This document shows positions 24,580 to 37,184 of a stretch of 64,000 nucleotides of DNA, piece after piece (the first letter of the stretch is position 1; the number at the start of each line of letters is the position of its first letter). This DNA comes from Welwitschia mirabilis (lineage: Eukaryota; Gnetophyta; Gnetopsida; Welwitschiales): contig JBOZIK010000001.1 of NCBI GenBank assembly GCA_051453625.1, forward strand, positions 82,195,379-82,259,378. The letters run 5' to 3'. The position numbers were made by a program, and so were the translations under genes. The notes beneath the pieces are model-generated. The model was not told where the DNA came from and did not search any database. It was given only the letters and a program-made list of their open reading frames with translations.

Positions 24580-27500
24580 TTTATGCATTATGAAATAAAT
24601 ATATATGTGAATAAGTGCATGCACTATTCTTTATAACTAAGAATGATAAATGAGTAGATTTACTCTACCATGACTTTTATATTCTTAATATGTTTAATAA
24701 AAGTAGATTCATGACATAGTTATTATATTATTCATTGGAGTTGAAATGGCTTATCTCATTTTATCACAGGATAACTTTAAATTTATGCATTTGTGACATG
24801 ATAATTATTTTATTCATTGGACTTAAAGAGTTTATCTCATTATGTCATACGATAATTTTTAAACTTGTGCATTTATTCTTTTGATACATGTCTTAAATAA
24901 ATTAAACATGATTATGAGCCCTAGAAGGCTTACAAAGGAGATATAATTAATCTTGATAATTAGAAAATGAAAATTACTTACCTTAGTTAGGTGCATGAGT
25001 TATAAATATGATGTCTTATTTTTGTACTCCAATGTTACTTATTAGTCATCCTACTTATTAATGATAAATCATGTGATCCTATAAGTTCAAAATATGTGCC
25101 TTTTTTTAGTCTATATATAGAGATAATTTCCTCTCTTGTAAAAGAATGGATACCTTCCATTTTTCATGTTGATACATTTCATTCTTTCATATATCTTTCT
25201 TCTCATTTTATTACCTATGGATCTTAGATCTTAAAAGCTTAGAGCTAAGGGTCCTTAGAATTGGCACTTTATTAATTTTTATCTATTAAGAAATTATAAG
25301 TTTTTCAAGTAAGCTCCTTTAATGATGTTAGCCATATGATGAAATATTGAATTAGACCATTATTTATTATTACCATGGCACTATGTTATATAACATATCC
25401 CCTTCCATTAGCTCTCACTAAAAGACCAAAAGCAAATAAGATGTCTCTTATGCATGATGATAAACATTAGCAATGAATGATTATGACCAACTAACTAACA
25501 GTTTTTTGTTTTGTATTAATATATATATTTAATATTNNNNNNNNNNNNNNNNNNNNNNNNNNNNNNNNNNNNNNNNNNNNNNNNNNNNNNNNNNNNNNNN
25601 NNNNNNNNNNNNNNNNNNNNNNNNNNNNNNNNNNNNNNNNNNNNNNNNNNNNNNNNNNNNNNNNNNNNNNNNNNNNNNNNNNNNNNNNNNNNNNNNNNNN
25701 NNNNNNNNNNNNNNNNNNNNNNNNNNNNNNNNNNNNNNNNNNNNNNNNNNNNNNNNNNNNNNNNNNNNNNNNNNNNNNNNNNNNNNNNNNNNNNNNNNNN
25801 NNNNNNNNNNNNNNNNNNNNNNNNNNNNNNNNNNNNNNNNNNNNNNNNNNNNNNNNNNNNNNNNNNNNNNNNNNNNNNNNNNNNNNNNNNNNNNNNNNNN
25901 NNNNNNNNNNNNNNNNNNNNNNNNNNNNNNNNNNNNNNNNNNNNNNNNNNNNNNNNNNNNNNNNNNNNNNNNNNNNNNNNNNNNNNNNNNNNNNNNNNNN
26001 NNNNNNNNNNNNTTTGTATTAATATATATATTTAATATTATGTTTTTCATCAATTATATATTATGTTAAGATTATGAGAAACAAAAACATATCATCCTAA
26101 AAATCTATTTTATGCTATTACTCCTTCATAGTAATCCTAAGGCTTATTATAAACACTTTTGTACATTTATTTTTCTTTTTTACATTTATTTGAATTAGAA
26201 AATATTTATCTAAGATAAATAGTAAATCATTATTTTACTAATTCAATTTATTACATTGCTAGTTATAGAGTCTTTACCATCTTCTTATAGTAGAAGTTAA
26301 AATTTTAGAATAGAGGAATAGGTTATAAATACTTTAGCTTATCAAATAGTAGGTTACGAATTTTTTATATTGAATATTTTTTCTAATCTAGGATTATGTT
26401 ATTTTTGTAAAAATTTAAAAATAGTAATTTTCCTAGTATCTAATAAGTTTTAAAAAATTATTTGTGAATATGGAATAATAAATACATATAAAAATAATAA
26501 GTAATTAATTTTAGTCTTTGTAAGTTTTAATTAAGCTATTTTAAATACAGAGTGTTCTAGGTTATAAAGAATTAAATAGTATTCAAAAGATATTAAATCA
26601 CTTAAAAAGTCAAAGTATTTTATAAGTTATGATCATTTTAGTCTAGTGTGGTGGGATTGTAATTTTGATATATTTGATAAGTTTTAACCTTAAATCATAA
26701 ACATAGAAATAATACTTTTAAAACTCCTAAATAGCTTACATTAGTTTTTAAGGATTCTAATATAATTATAGTTTATAAAAAATTATTATAATTTATCTTT
26801 TACTTTATAATTAATTAAGTATTAATTTTTAACTACAATCTCTTCTTAGAATCTAAAAACTTTATTATTAATTTTTAAATTGTAGAAAATTTAATAAATA
26901 AAATTATATAGGTATTTCAAGTATATAACATAAGTTACTATTAACAATTTTAAGTTAAATTATTTATTCATAATATTTTTTTAAGAGATGTACTCATTTA
27001 CCTTTTTCATTTTACCTTACTTATAATATGTATGTCTATAAAGTCTTACACCTTAATAATTTAAGTAACATATATAGTCTTTGATCTATTACATGTTTTA
27101 TTGAATTATGTTATATCTATATGAGTCTTAGATAAAATAATTATATCTTAATAACTATGCTTGAGCTATACTTTAGTTTGTTTATCTTCATTGCACATAA
27201 CCATGATAGATTATTATATGAGCATGAAAGAATGCTTTTAAGATTGGAATAGCTCTAGTTATAAATATTTTTATTTAAGTATATTTTTAAGAGATGATAT
27301 AATACATCTTAAATATTATTATTTGTATAGTAAAAAATAAGGAAAAAAATTTCTTTTATTTATATTTCCATTACTATATTTCTAAATGTAAGAATGTTCT
27401 AGTATGTTTTTTCTTTCTTTGTATTATTATTTCTATAAAATAAGCCTAATAATAATTAAAATTATCATAACTAGATATAATTCATTAAATATCTATATTA

Positions 27501-28180
27501 TATAGAATTATATCCATGAATTTGTATGGTGTATTCATCAAGCAAGACTATATCAAGACAACCTTAATAATAATCATCCCCATACTTGAATTTCATTACC
27601 AAAATTGGTTTTGTATATATAGGTATATTTATATGTTTTTATGTACGTATGTATGTAAAATACCCTTATGAAAGTGTATTTGATCATCACTATCCTGTCC
27701 TACCCATGTATAAACTTTATTTTACTCAATATCCTAAGTTATTGAAATCAATGTATCATGTTACATCATTCAAAGATGTTTTAAGAAAAGAGAAGTTACT
27801 TGTAAGCATATATCCACCTCAAGTATCACATGTTACTTATATTAAACATATATCAAGGTGAAGTCTAATCCTATGGAATTTAGCCTAGGTATGTTAGTAT
27901 AGTTTAAAGCTCGAAATAAATTCAACTCACATCTGAAGAGTGGCAGCATATCAAGTTGGAATGCCATTAATGAAAGTTACAATATCTTATTATTTTGATT
28001 ATATATTAGCCTTAAACTTATTCATGTAAGTTATATAATAATTTTACATTGCCTTAACCATATTCAAGAATCCTTTCTCTAGGATTAAAAAACTAGGAAG
28101 AAATATAGGATACAAACTTATAACATCACTATTATCTATAAACCAAAATAATCTAGAAATTTCCTATAGGTAAATATATA
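24580..28180 (+). repeat. Long repeat B, copy 2
   Basis: Partner of 18935-22013. Shared tracts include ACTAAGAATGATAAATGAGTAGA (24647 and 18991), GGTGCATGAGTTATAA (24991), GCTTAGAGCTAAGGG (25238) and CCATGTATAAACTT (27703). It is interrupted by the 476-N gap. On its right it abuts the end of the copia RNase H relic, so the copia element may have been truncated or invaded here. Confidence 0.65.
25537..26012. other. Assembly gap, 476 N, with identical 27-bp flanks
   Basis: The 27 bases just left (25510-25536) and just right (26013-26039) are identical: TTTGTATTAATATATATATT then TAATATT. This is typical of two contig ends that overlap but were not merged, so the stated gap length is doubtful. 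Confidence 0.95.
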
Positions 28181-28339
28181 ATACAAATATGCTTTGTTTT
28201 TGTTGGAATATAAAAGTGATAATAGAAAATAAGTAGAATTTAATCTTAAGTCTTAATTTATTGATTAGTTAATGAATGTAAGTAAGTAAAAAATGCTTAC
28301 TTATGGTAATAAAAGTTAGGGTGTCATGATAATATATTG

Positions 28340-28720
28340 ATAAAATTACTTCTTAATATATAAGTTTTATAATTTTATAGATCTTAATACTAAAGTGTCC
28401 TATCATATCATATTATACTAGATTTTTCACTATGCAAATGATAGAATAATTATTAATAAAGAGCTCCATTTCTTTTGTTTTCTTTAATTTCATTGATTTA
28501 AAAAGTTTTCTTAACCATTTAATTTCTCTACATGATTTGGACGTAGCTATATATCCTAATTTTATAGATAATTAAAGCATCATACTTTGATACCTAAATC
28601 ATTAAGAAAAATGTGATGCTCCTAAGAATGTAACATATCTTGATGTTGATAAAGAGATCTTCAAGTCCCTAGCAAAGTCTAAGACTAAATATGCCTTTAG
28701 AACAAAATCAAATTTTCTCT
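28340..28720 (-). pseudogene. pol: Ty1/copia RNase H, decayed
   Basis: Ribonuclease H of a copia polyprotein, which degrades the RNA of the RNA:DNA hybrid. Minus-strand reading gives KAYLVLDFARDLKISLSTSR then YVTFLGASHFS, matching GYSDSDWAGDLDDRRSTSGYVTFLGG. Then come YIATSKSCREIKWLRKLF (family EYIAASxCCREVLWLRKLL), ELFINNYSI (family IFCDNQSAI) and VKNLVxYDMIGHFSIKI (family KNPVxHDRTKHIEIKY). Several key acids are gone: the first Asp of the YSDxDW-type motif is replaced, and CDN reads INN. Order and strand agree with RT and integrase to the right. Confidence 0.85.
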
Positions 28721-28789
28721 TATATGCAAGACATAAGTATTTTATATTTTTCAACTATTTTAATACTCTTATAATAGTGTTCAAATTAC

Positions 28790-29340
28790 TAACCTTTAAT
28801 GCATGAGGATATCTAGATGAGATACAAGCAACATATAAGATATTAGATATAATATTAGTAACATGTATAAGTTTAATAACTATTCTTTATATTTCATTTT
28901 GTTTGCTAATTTAAAATGTCCATCAACATTAATTTGTGCATTTCATTTAGAATATGTATTATCTTTGAAATTTTATAAGCCAAAATTTTAGGTAATCTAT
29001 AATGTATTATCTTTAAGTTATAAAGATCTCATTCTTTCTTTGCTTAATTTCTATACCAATGAAGAATCTAGCTAGCCCTAAATTAAAAGTTTTAAATTCC
29101 TAACTCAAAGTAATTTTTGTATGATTAACATATACTTCATTACTAAAAAATGATAGAAGTTATTTATATAAACCACTCTATATTTAAATTATTTTAATAA
29201 TATTTGATGGATAGTAATGTCTAAATTATGATAGTCATACTATTTAAATCCAATGGTACTTAAGTAACTAGTAACTTTAATATACCATATTCTAGAAGCT
29301 TATTTTAGCTCATATAGTGACTTAATTAATTTGTACACCT
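28790..29340 (-). pseudogene. pol: Ty1/copia reverse transcriptase, C-terminal half, decayed
   Basis: Minus strand from about 29340 reads KSLYELKxASRIWYIKV, matching the hallmark KSLYGLKQAPRxWY of copia RT. Further down, LGLARFFIGIEIKQRKNEIF matches LGELxYFLGIEIxRxxxGIF. Around 28790-28880, IKLIHVTNIISNILYVAC matches GKLIYLTxTRPDISFAV. The YVDD catalytic loop between them is too decayed to read. The N-terminal half of RT should lie at 29340-30060 but is not recognisable. Confidence 0.85.
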
Positions 29341-30067
29341 TCTATTCCTTACTTTTACTTAAGAAACATTTTATACATCATATATTTTTTTCTTTAATAG
29401 CTTCATTAAAAAATATAGTCTTAATATGTAATTCATCCATTTTCCATCCTTTCTTAGTTACTAAAACAATCCCAATTCTAATGATATCTTATTCATATAT
29501 TAGTGTAAATAATTTAGTGGAGTCCAATATTCTTCTTTAACATTAGCATATAACAAGAAGTCAATATTTGTATCATTCAAGAAATGTATTCTCTTTATAT
29601 TCATTATCAAAAACTCATTTATTAGATAGTGCACTAAAACCTACCAAAAGATCAAACAACTTCCATATACCATGTTTTACAAGTGGATCATATTCTTAAT
29701 TTATGGCCTAAATGCAATAATCATGTAAAATGGCATCTTTGAAGGAATGTTAGATGAAGCGTATCATCAATAATAAAAAACATGCATGATATCTCTATGC
29801 AGTTCTTGAGTTTTTACTTCTTATCATCATGAACATATTATAGAGTAAATTCTAACTAAATACTACATTTTCATCTTTGTGGAAGATTATCATTCTTTTG
29901 GGATAATCTAATGAGTTGATTCTATAACTATGTTCAAATGTACTAGGCATATGAAAATGATCAATTCCTATAGTTTAATATTATAAACAAACCATTTTGA
30001 CTAGAAGAAGCTGATAAATTAAGACTACTGGACATTTCTTCCCCCTTGATCATAGGATATTAAGCAA
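29341..30067 (-). pseudogene. Region between copia integrase and RT, not readable
   Basis: By domain order this should encode the integrase-RT spacer and the N-terminal RT. No motif could be read with confidence; it is probably heavily mutated or rearranged. Confidence 0.4.
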
Positions 30068-30890
30068 CTAATTATTTAATAGGATGAGATAAAAGACACA
30101 CCTTAAAAATATTAAGCTAAAAATTGATTTATGAGGTTTTAGAGAACATGAACTTATGAAAGATGATGATCTTATGATGCTTAAGAATTCACATGTATTA
30201 TCTTTTTTGACTAGGTGGATATCCCATAAATATGTTGACATGAGAATGTCATTAAGTCTGTGATTATGTTTAATAGGAACATGCACATAGCACTTACATC
30301 CAAACACATTAAGATGGATTAGAGTAAGATTATATCCATTTCATTTTTCAGTAGATTCTTTTTAGAAAATTAGCTAATAGAATTATTGAAATAAACAACT
30401 ATACTAACTGCTTTATCCTATAAATAAGTTTTGTAAATATTAAAGTACGTCATTGAATATGTCATATCTATAATGATCTAATTTCATTATTTAGTGATGT
30501 CATTCTGTTGAGGTCTTTCTAAGCATGCGTTTAAATGATAAATTGCTTTTAAAATAACAAAGTCCTTAAACTTGAGTGATGTGTATTTTTCATCATTATT
30601 AGAATGAAAATGATTAATCTCATTTCTAGTTTTATTTTTCGCTTTAAATAAAAAGATTTAAATATCATAAAATACATCTAACTAATAGAAAAAAATCATC
30701 TAAGAATAATATAAAGTAGTAATATCCTTATAGGTTAGGAAATTACATAGAACCACATAATTACTATGAATGGGTACAAGCCTTTGGCTAGTGCATTAAT
30801 TACTAGGAGAACTACATGATTGTATTGTTTTATTCCTTATACATGCTTGTAATTTAGGAAAATCACATGAAATGAAGAATATAAACCAAT
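30068..30890 (-). pseudogene. pol: Ty1/copia integrase core and C-terminal region, decayed
   Basis: Integrase would insert element cDNA into the host chromosome. Minus strand around 30730-30690 reads TYKDITTLYYSxMIFFY (family GYRYFITFIDDFSRY). Then HSNNDEKYTSLKFKDF (about 30620-30570) matches RSDNGGEYTSxEFxxF, and LERPQQND (30500-30523) matches TPQQNG. An open frame 30307-30068 starts MFGCKCYVHVP, the VFGCxCYVHxP block that follows the core, then reads LNDILMSTYLWDIHLVKKD (family LxxRAxKCVFLGYxxxxKG). The central acids are mutated. The upstream part, and gag, should lie right of 30890 but are cut off by the family-A element at 31223. Confidence 0.85.
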
Positions 30891-31222
30891 TTTCATTCCC
30901 ATGCATTATAGTTAAAGAATAAGGAGTTGAATGATCTCAGCAAGAATTCCATAAAGTAATGGAAAATTTCTTCTTATGGGATATGATAGGTAATTTCATG
31001 CACATCAATACATCCTTGAAAATGCATCATTTTCTTAGCTATGTATCCTTTCATAATAAGGTTTATAAAAACATTAAATATATTAATAAAAACCTTAATA
31101 TAAAAAGAAAAAAAAGATACGACCTTAAAGAGATATGTATAAAGCATGAGATAAAATTTATTATAAGAGAGAAGGCAAGTATAAGGTAATTCTACTATGA
31201 CCTTTCATAGCAACTAGAGCTA

Positions 31223-32354
31223 TGTTATTGCCATGCTAAATTGTATGTCTTTAATGGAGGTATTTTAAGTATCTTTTTAGGGTATTTAGATAAGTTTAGA
31301 TGGAATTTTGATGATTATGAATAGTTAATGGGATGATCATAGAAACATGTAATTCTTAGCATATTTAGAGGCATTTCAAAGAAATTGTGAGACTTAGCAT
31401 TTTGAGGAGAATACTGATGACCTAGGAGATTAACCTCTCTTATTTGAAGAGCTCAGGAAGCCTATTATTTCTCTATCATCCCCATAACAATCAAAATAAC
31501 AGTGATGTGAATATGGACTAAGGCTATAGAGGTCGAAACTAATGAGTAATCTTTTATTGTGAGATGTCATCCAAATAACAGGTAGGATAATAATTACTTT
31601 ATGTGATAAATGAATTATCTTTATAATAAGATTATGTACCTTATGTGGGTTGCTAGTGTTTTACTTAAAGAGGTTCATCCATAGCTACAAAGAAAGTATT
31701 TCTTGGTATTTGGTTGTGTATCCTCCATTGAGGTACTACTTCTTTATAAGTATATGCTTAGTTTAAGATTAATAAAATGATTTCTTTAAGTTTATCAAGT
31801 ACATCTTTCTTATGGTTTATGTTGGTTATGATTTCATAACAATTTCATAGTTGATTAAGGTCATAAGGGCAACTTTTGTTAAGGTTGATATTGTTAGTTA
31901 AATACTTGCATTTCATCTCATATTGCATTTACATAACTTAATAGTTGTATTTATATATTTTCTACTTGATGTACCTTATAACTTATGTTGGTTAGGATTA
32001 AGTAACATTTTTTCTTAATTAATCTATGTTATAAGAGCTTGTCTTGATGAGAGAAAGATTGATAGTTAAATAGATTTATTACTTAGAGTTATTCCATTTG
32101 TATTTCATTCATAATCATTACATTAGCATTTATCTTGCATTGTATTTCTGCATTTTTTCTTATTTTCATTTACTTAACAAATATACTAAAAATACTTTAT
32201 TAAAATTAATTCTCTAACTTCTAACCTAGTGCCTTTAATAGATTAGAACATTCAAGTCAACTTCTATCTATACTAGCATGTGTTTTTTGTAAGCATTTTT
32301 TATTAACAGGATTTTCTTAAGGACTTAAAGATCATATAAATTTACACCACAACA
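31223..32354 (+). repeat. 5' LTR of outer family-A element
   Basis: Starts TGTTATTGCCATGCTAAATT and ends CACCACAACA, 1132 bp. It aligns with the split 3' LTR: GTTTAGATGGAATTTTGATG here against GTTTAGATGAAATTATAATG at 37232, and TATCTTGCATTGTATTTCTG against 45883. The TATA region seen in the 3' LTR is deleted here around 31640. Confidence 0.85.
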
Positions 32355-32357
32355 TTT

Positions 32358-32374
32358 TGATGTCATTGCTGGTA
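32358..32374 (+). promoter_or_regulatory. Primer-binding site, tRNA-Asp type
   Basis: TGATGTCATTGCTGGTA lies three bases inside the LTR. Plant tRNA-Asp(GUC) pairs with TGGCGCCGTTGCCGGGGA. Six of the seven mismatches are C-to-T or G-to-A, and one is a transversion. This primer type is used by Athila-like elements. Confidence 0.75.
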
Positions 32375-33119
32375 AAGGCTGCAAGGTAGTAGAGAATTGT
32401 CACTATCAAGATAAGCAAGTTGGATTTCAATTTCATTTATTTATTGAAATAGTGCTATATTTCTACTCTAGATTATATTGGTTTATTTTCCATAATTTTC
32501 ATTTTAATAGTATTAATAATTCCTATCACCCTCTCTATCATCTAAATGATGTTATGGATAATGGTTTGCAATTATTATTTTTTATTTTTCCCCTCCATAA
32601 TAAGATGATTTATTTTATGATAAAGTTTGCATCATCCGCTCTATCATCTATACCACTATATAAATGATTGTTTGTATTTCTATTTCTATTTTCTATTTCT
32701 ATTTTCTTTTCCACAGTTCCATTTTTCTATGTTTTGTAAAATATTTTTGTTAGTTTTCTTTTATATCATTTAGATGACTAACAAGACAATGACAATTATA
32801 CATTTTTTAAGTGTTAAGAATCTAATAAATTTTGATAAAAGATTAAATATTAAGGGAGAAAAGCTTGATCTTCATCTTATACTTATCTTCATTTCCATCT
32901 TAATTAATTCTTTTAGTTTTATCCTTCTCATCTATTTATATGAATAGTAAGAAAAGAATCCTTTGAGAATTTTTTTTCCTAAAATAAGGATAAATTTGAT
33001 AATTTTTGAGGAAAATGATAAAAGACCACTCAATATAATTTTATAAAAATAGTATGGACAACTTCAAATAATGTTAAAATTAGGAATTGGGTGCCTTCCT
33101 CTTTTTAGCCTTCTTATTT

Positions 33120-33420
33120 TTTCCCCTTTGCTTTTCAGGCTTTATGTAAAAATAACAATGAATATTTTCAACATTTTAGAGATTCAACCTCATTTAGAGA
33201 AGAATTACATAATTTTTTAGCAAACCCTAATCATCTCATATGAATTACTATGAAGAATATCCATCTCTCATGAATTATAATGAAGAAGAAGAAAATTCAC
33301 TTCATAAGTTAATCAAATAAATGAAGAAGATATAAGACAATTTAGAAATTTAATTGGGATCCTTCAATAAATAATGTTATAAAATTAACTATCTTAAGGT
33401 ATTTTACTATGCAACATTCT
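33120..33420 (+). pseudogene. gag: gag C-terminal end, outer family-A element
   Basis: Reads HFRDSTSFREELHNF (33170-33215), NYYEEYPSLMNYNEEEE in the next frame, and NLEIxLG at 33339-33359, where x is a stop that would be Gln (CAA to TAA). NLEIQLGQ is the conserved end of Athila/Tat gag proteins. The nested element has the matching DSTSFRQTSYNYF, SINYYEEEHDSM and NLEIWLR. A zinc knuckle was not found upstream. Confidence 0.6.
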
Positions 33421-33479
33421 TAATCCTATTCTACTACATTATCACCTTGCAAAAATGAAAATAACTTAGGAATAAGTAG

Positions 33480-34740
33480 CAAAAATTCTTACTTTAAAAT
33501 AGAAATGAAATTATAAATCAACTTATAAATTTCACTCATTAGGAGATGGACAAAGAAAGGATAATGATGATTTAAAACATTTATCCAATAAGAAGGATAA
33601 GGATGATTATTCATTAGATAATTATATTAAGATACTTGATTATATCCCTGGTATTCACTTACTATTAGAAAATCCAAATTAAATAAAAGAATTATTTCAT
33701 GAAGAATATGAGAATTTTTTAATCAATAAGAAAGATAATGATCACGTTCCTCTTTATGATTTTTTTTGATGCATTTAATAATTTAGAGGATGAAAATTAT
33801 GCTCAATAAAAAATAAAAGAGATAATTAAAGAAAATAATGAAGAAAATGAAGAAAGAATTTAATGAGTATTAATGAAGATAATAATGAAGAAAAGAAATA
33901 CAATGAAGGGCCCATAGAGATTTAGTAAAACTTCATGAAGGATATACTTATCCATTCTAATGAAATAAATCAACCTAAAGATTCTAACCTTATTTATCCA
34001 TCCCTTCCCTTTCTCTTTCATGTAAAACTCCAAACAACATCCATTCTTCTACTTTTACTCTTATTTTACCTTGTAATCTTAATAATGGTAACATTTCTCC
34101 ATCTCTTTGATTTCAACATTCACATAATTGTCCAAGCCACATCCCTTTTCTTGGCTTTAATGAAACCTATAATTTTGAAAGGTCTATTTCTAATATCTTT
34201 TAATCTCTTCCTTTTAAAACTTTATGTAATACTCAAAGTAATATTTTCCCTCTTCTATTAGATCCACTTTGAATTGTACCTCTAATGACTACTTTGTTTA
34301 AAAGTATGACTTATAATATCTTGTAATTTTAAATTAGTTTAAACCTTATATTCTTGATAATAATCCATCCTTAGAATTTAACATTAAGAATCTTTTTAAT
34401 TTTATTTAATATCCTAAAAAGCCTATAAAAACTTCTTGAATCAATTATTTAAGTAGTGACTTGAATGAATTATGTAATGATATTTATTATTTACTATGAT
34501 TCAATAAGATATCATTTGTCAATGAAATTTATCACTTTTTTATCTCTTATTTAAACTATAAAATTTGTGCTATCAAGGTTTTATCATTTTACTCTATTTT
34601 TCTTCATTTTATTTTAATCCAAAATGATTATATACCTTTTATGTTTTATCAATTAGTTTGTATTTGGTTTTGTCTTTATTTTTATAAAAAGGTACAACAC
34701 TTGAGTGCATTTTTTATGCAACAAGTTATCCTATAAATGG
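33480..34740 (+). pseudogene. Unidentified coding relic shared with the nested element
   Basis: At least three blocks match the nested element as protein. The first is DYSLDNYIKILDYIPGIHLL (33611-33670) against DHLLDDYTKVLDYISNSHLL. The second is PSHIPFLGFNETYNFE (about 34137-34185) and SLPFKTLCNTQSN (about 34205-34245) against PNHIPILKINKTHHLD and TLPFKMSCATKCN. The third is FVNEIYHFFISYL and QNDYIPFMFYQLV (34515-34665) against LVNDIYHIFIFYL and KNDCILCMFYQLV. Stops and frame changes break it. It follows gag where protease and RT would be expected but shows none of their motifs. Function unknown. It is real as a conserved block; calling it coding is an inference from protein-level matching. 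Confidence 0.55.
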
Positions 34741-37170
34741 TTATACCCTTATCTTTTAAAAAAGGTACATTATAATTACTCTGTTGAAATTTTAGATTCA
34801 AAAAATAAGGAAATTTAGAAAATTAATAGAGAAAGGTTAAAAATCTATGAATTACCTATGGATGAAATCTTAGACCTAACAGAAGCACTATTTTAGTACC
34901 TCCTCCCAATGAGGAGGACTTTTATCCTACCATTTTCTAAATTCTTCCTTAGCTAATTTCTTTGATGTATGTCATGCCATCACTTGAATATCTTTTACTT
35001 GACTTATATATTACTTTATGAAGTAACCATAATTGGTTAATGTTTTACTTCAAAATTTTAAAGTTATAAGATTGAATTTACCTAATCTTAAGACATTTGT
35101 ATATCTATGAACTTCATTTTAAAGGAAGATGTCTTGATTCTTATATTTTCACTCAATGATGTGAATCTTTAGTTATTTAAGTATGTCTTCTCTTGTTTCT
35201 TATCTCATTGTTTCATTATTATCCTTAAAAGTACCTCGTAATGTGGGATTTACTTCTATATTTAAAAAAAAAATGTAAGAGAGAGATAGAGAAAGGAAAA
35301 ACAAAAGAAGAAGAAGAAAAAGAAAGAAAGAAAAATAAACAATGACAATGATCTTTTGTATTTGATATAAAAACATGATCATCAAGATGTCCCATTATAC
35401 TAAAGTACATTTTCCTAAGAATGATCTTTGATAGTATTAATAGCTATGAAAACTCCATTAGGATGTCAATTAGCCATGCTTCACGTCTCTCATCATAGAA
35501 TGATAATTATCACTTAGAAGCTACAAAATCAATAATGTTCTTGGTGTTATTAGAGGAATTTCCTTTTTTTTTGACTCTTTAAGTATATAATATTTTTACA
35601 TGATTATTTTAATTCTTCATATTCTGGTGTGTTTGGAAGCAGGTGAATCTATTTTTTAGTAGATTTTAATGTTATCATTCATTAAGTCAAAACATTAGGT
35701 ATACTTGGCATTGTCATAATCACTGCATTTTTTGAATAGTACTTTATGAAGGTTTTATGTTATGTCATACATTTTTAATTAGGTGATTTTATGATTTCTA
35801 TTAAGGGACTTTTCTACGTTAGAATTTAGGATAGGTAAATAATCTTTTTCATGTTTCTAGTTGACTATTTTAACTTCTTATTTTTCATAATCATTTTTTT
35901 AATGTTTCAGAGTTATTTTCATACTTTTTTAGTATAATATTTAGGACTTGATCATTTAATAGTTTTCTTGTTATCTTTGTTTTCGCTCACTTATCCTTCT
36001 TTAAAATTTTGATAGGTGACATATCTTTGATTCATGATGATACTTTTTCCATTTCTTTTTGAGTTTTGGCACATTTACTTTCTATTCTTGAAATGATTTT
36101 GAGTTTGAGCACATTTGAGGATTTTTCTTTAGCATCTCTTCTCTCTACTTAGTACATTATCATTATCATATCCTATAGTACTTTTTCCTTGCCTTGAGTT
36201 TTTTCCACTTTTGACTCCTTTATCATAATCATTTTGATGATGATTCTTAACTTTTATCTATTTATTGAACTTCATAATGACTTTTTAAGGCCTCACTATA
36301 GCTATCATTAATTCTCAAACTCTACTCAAACTTTAGTGTTTTACCAAACCTTTCTTGTCTAATCATTATCCTATGCATGTCATCTAGTTGATGGCCTAAA
36401 CAATAACAACTTATTCTTTTATTATTGTAATATGGACATATTGATTCACTTTTGAAGAATAAGACATATTTCTAAGATATGTTTGACATATTTTAAGAAA
36501 AACAATTAATTACAAGGGTTAGTTTTAGCTTTTACAATACATATATGTGATGTGCTGGTTGGGTTATGATTTCATATTAGTTGTATGTTATGCATTATGG
36601 ACATTTTTTAGTAGGCTATAGCAAAGCCATTGTAGGACCTCTTTATAGGTGGGATCTAGAAAATTTAGAAAACCATGAATAAGGGGAGTAATTTTATGAT
36701 TATTTTTTATGTATCTACCACTTGTAGATTGTACTTGAAACTTACTGATTGATTTATACACATCATTATAAGTTATTAATGCTTTGGTTATGCATATACA
36801 TCATCATTTTTCTATGTTATTATGGTTATATCCTACAATGATTTTTGTGTATGATATGTAATTTATATTTCATGATATGACTAATATTTTAAGTAGGGGG
36901 CTAACGTATACTAGAGTACTCTAATGTTTTTAATGATTTTGTTTGTAAATACTTGACTTTAATTTTGATTTCTTGAGCATGTCATCCCCATAGTTTTCTA
37001 GACAATTGTGATCTTGTAGAGGTACTATGTCATTTCAGTAGTTTTTATACTTAATATTGCATGGTAATAATTTCTAAAGTCAACTTATGTTTTTCTAGTT
37101 ACTATTTATTTTAGTTAAGTTAGCTTGTAATTTGTAGTTAATGTCTTACTTTATGAGGGACCGATAAAGC
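34741..37170 (+). other. 3' part of outer element, no domain recognised
   Basis: Lies between the unidentified coding relic and the polypurine tract. Apart from the purine-rich run near 35263-35337, no motif or protein match was found. Confidence 0.5.
35263..35337 (+). repeat. Purine-rich tract on the sense strand
   Basis: About 75 bases of nearly pure A/G (AGAGAGAGATAGAGAAAGG, then AAGAAGAAGAAAAAGAAAG) inside the outer element, 1.85 kb before its 3' LTR. The nested element has a G-rich equivalent on its own sense strand. It could be a simple repeat or an extra polypurine primer. Confidence 0.6.
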
Positions 37171-37183
37171 TAAATGGAGGGTC
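37171..37183 (+). promoter_or_regulatory. Polypurine tract before the 3' LTR of the outer element
   Basis: TAAATGGAGGGTC lies immediately before the LTR start at 37185. It is short and partly decayed, but in the required position for plus-strand priming. Confidence 0.6.
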
Positions 37184-37184
37184 A

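Noticed and set aside
25529-26053. Apparent 174-codon open frame, minus strand
   Set aside because: Almost entirely the 476-N gap.
27586-27861. 91-codon open frame, plus strand, in repeat B copy 2
   Set aside because: The matching part of copy 1 (about 21440-21690) is not open in the same frame, and no domain is recognisable.
33935-34261. 108-codon hydrophobic open frame, plus strand, resembling a membrane protein
   Set aside because: The conserved match to the nested element is in a different frame here (PSHIPFLGFNET), so the Leu-rich product is a shadow of it.
35200-35410. Ser/Leu/Phe-rich open frames, minus strand
   Set aside because: Antisense of the purine-rich tract.
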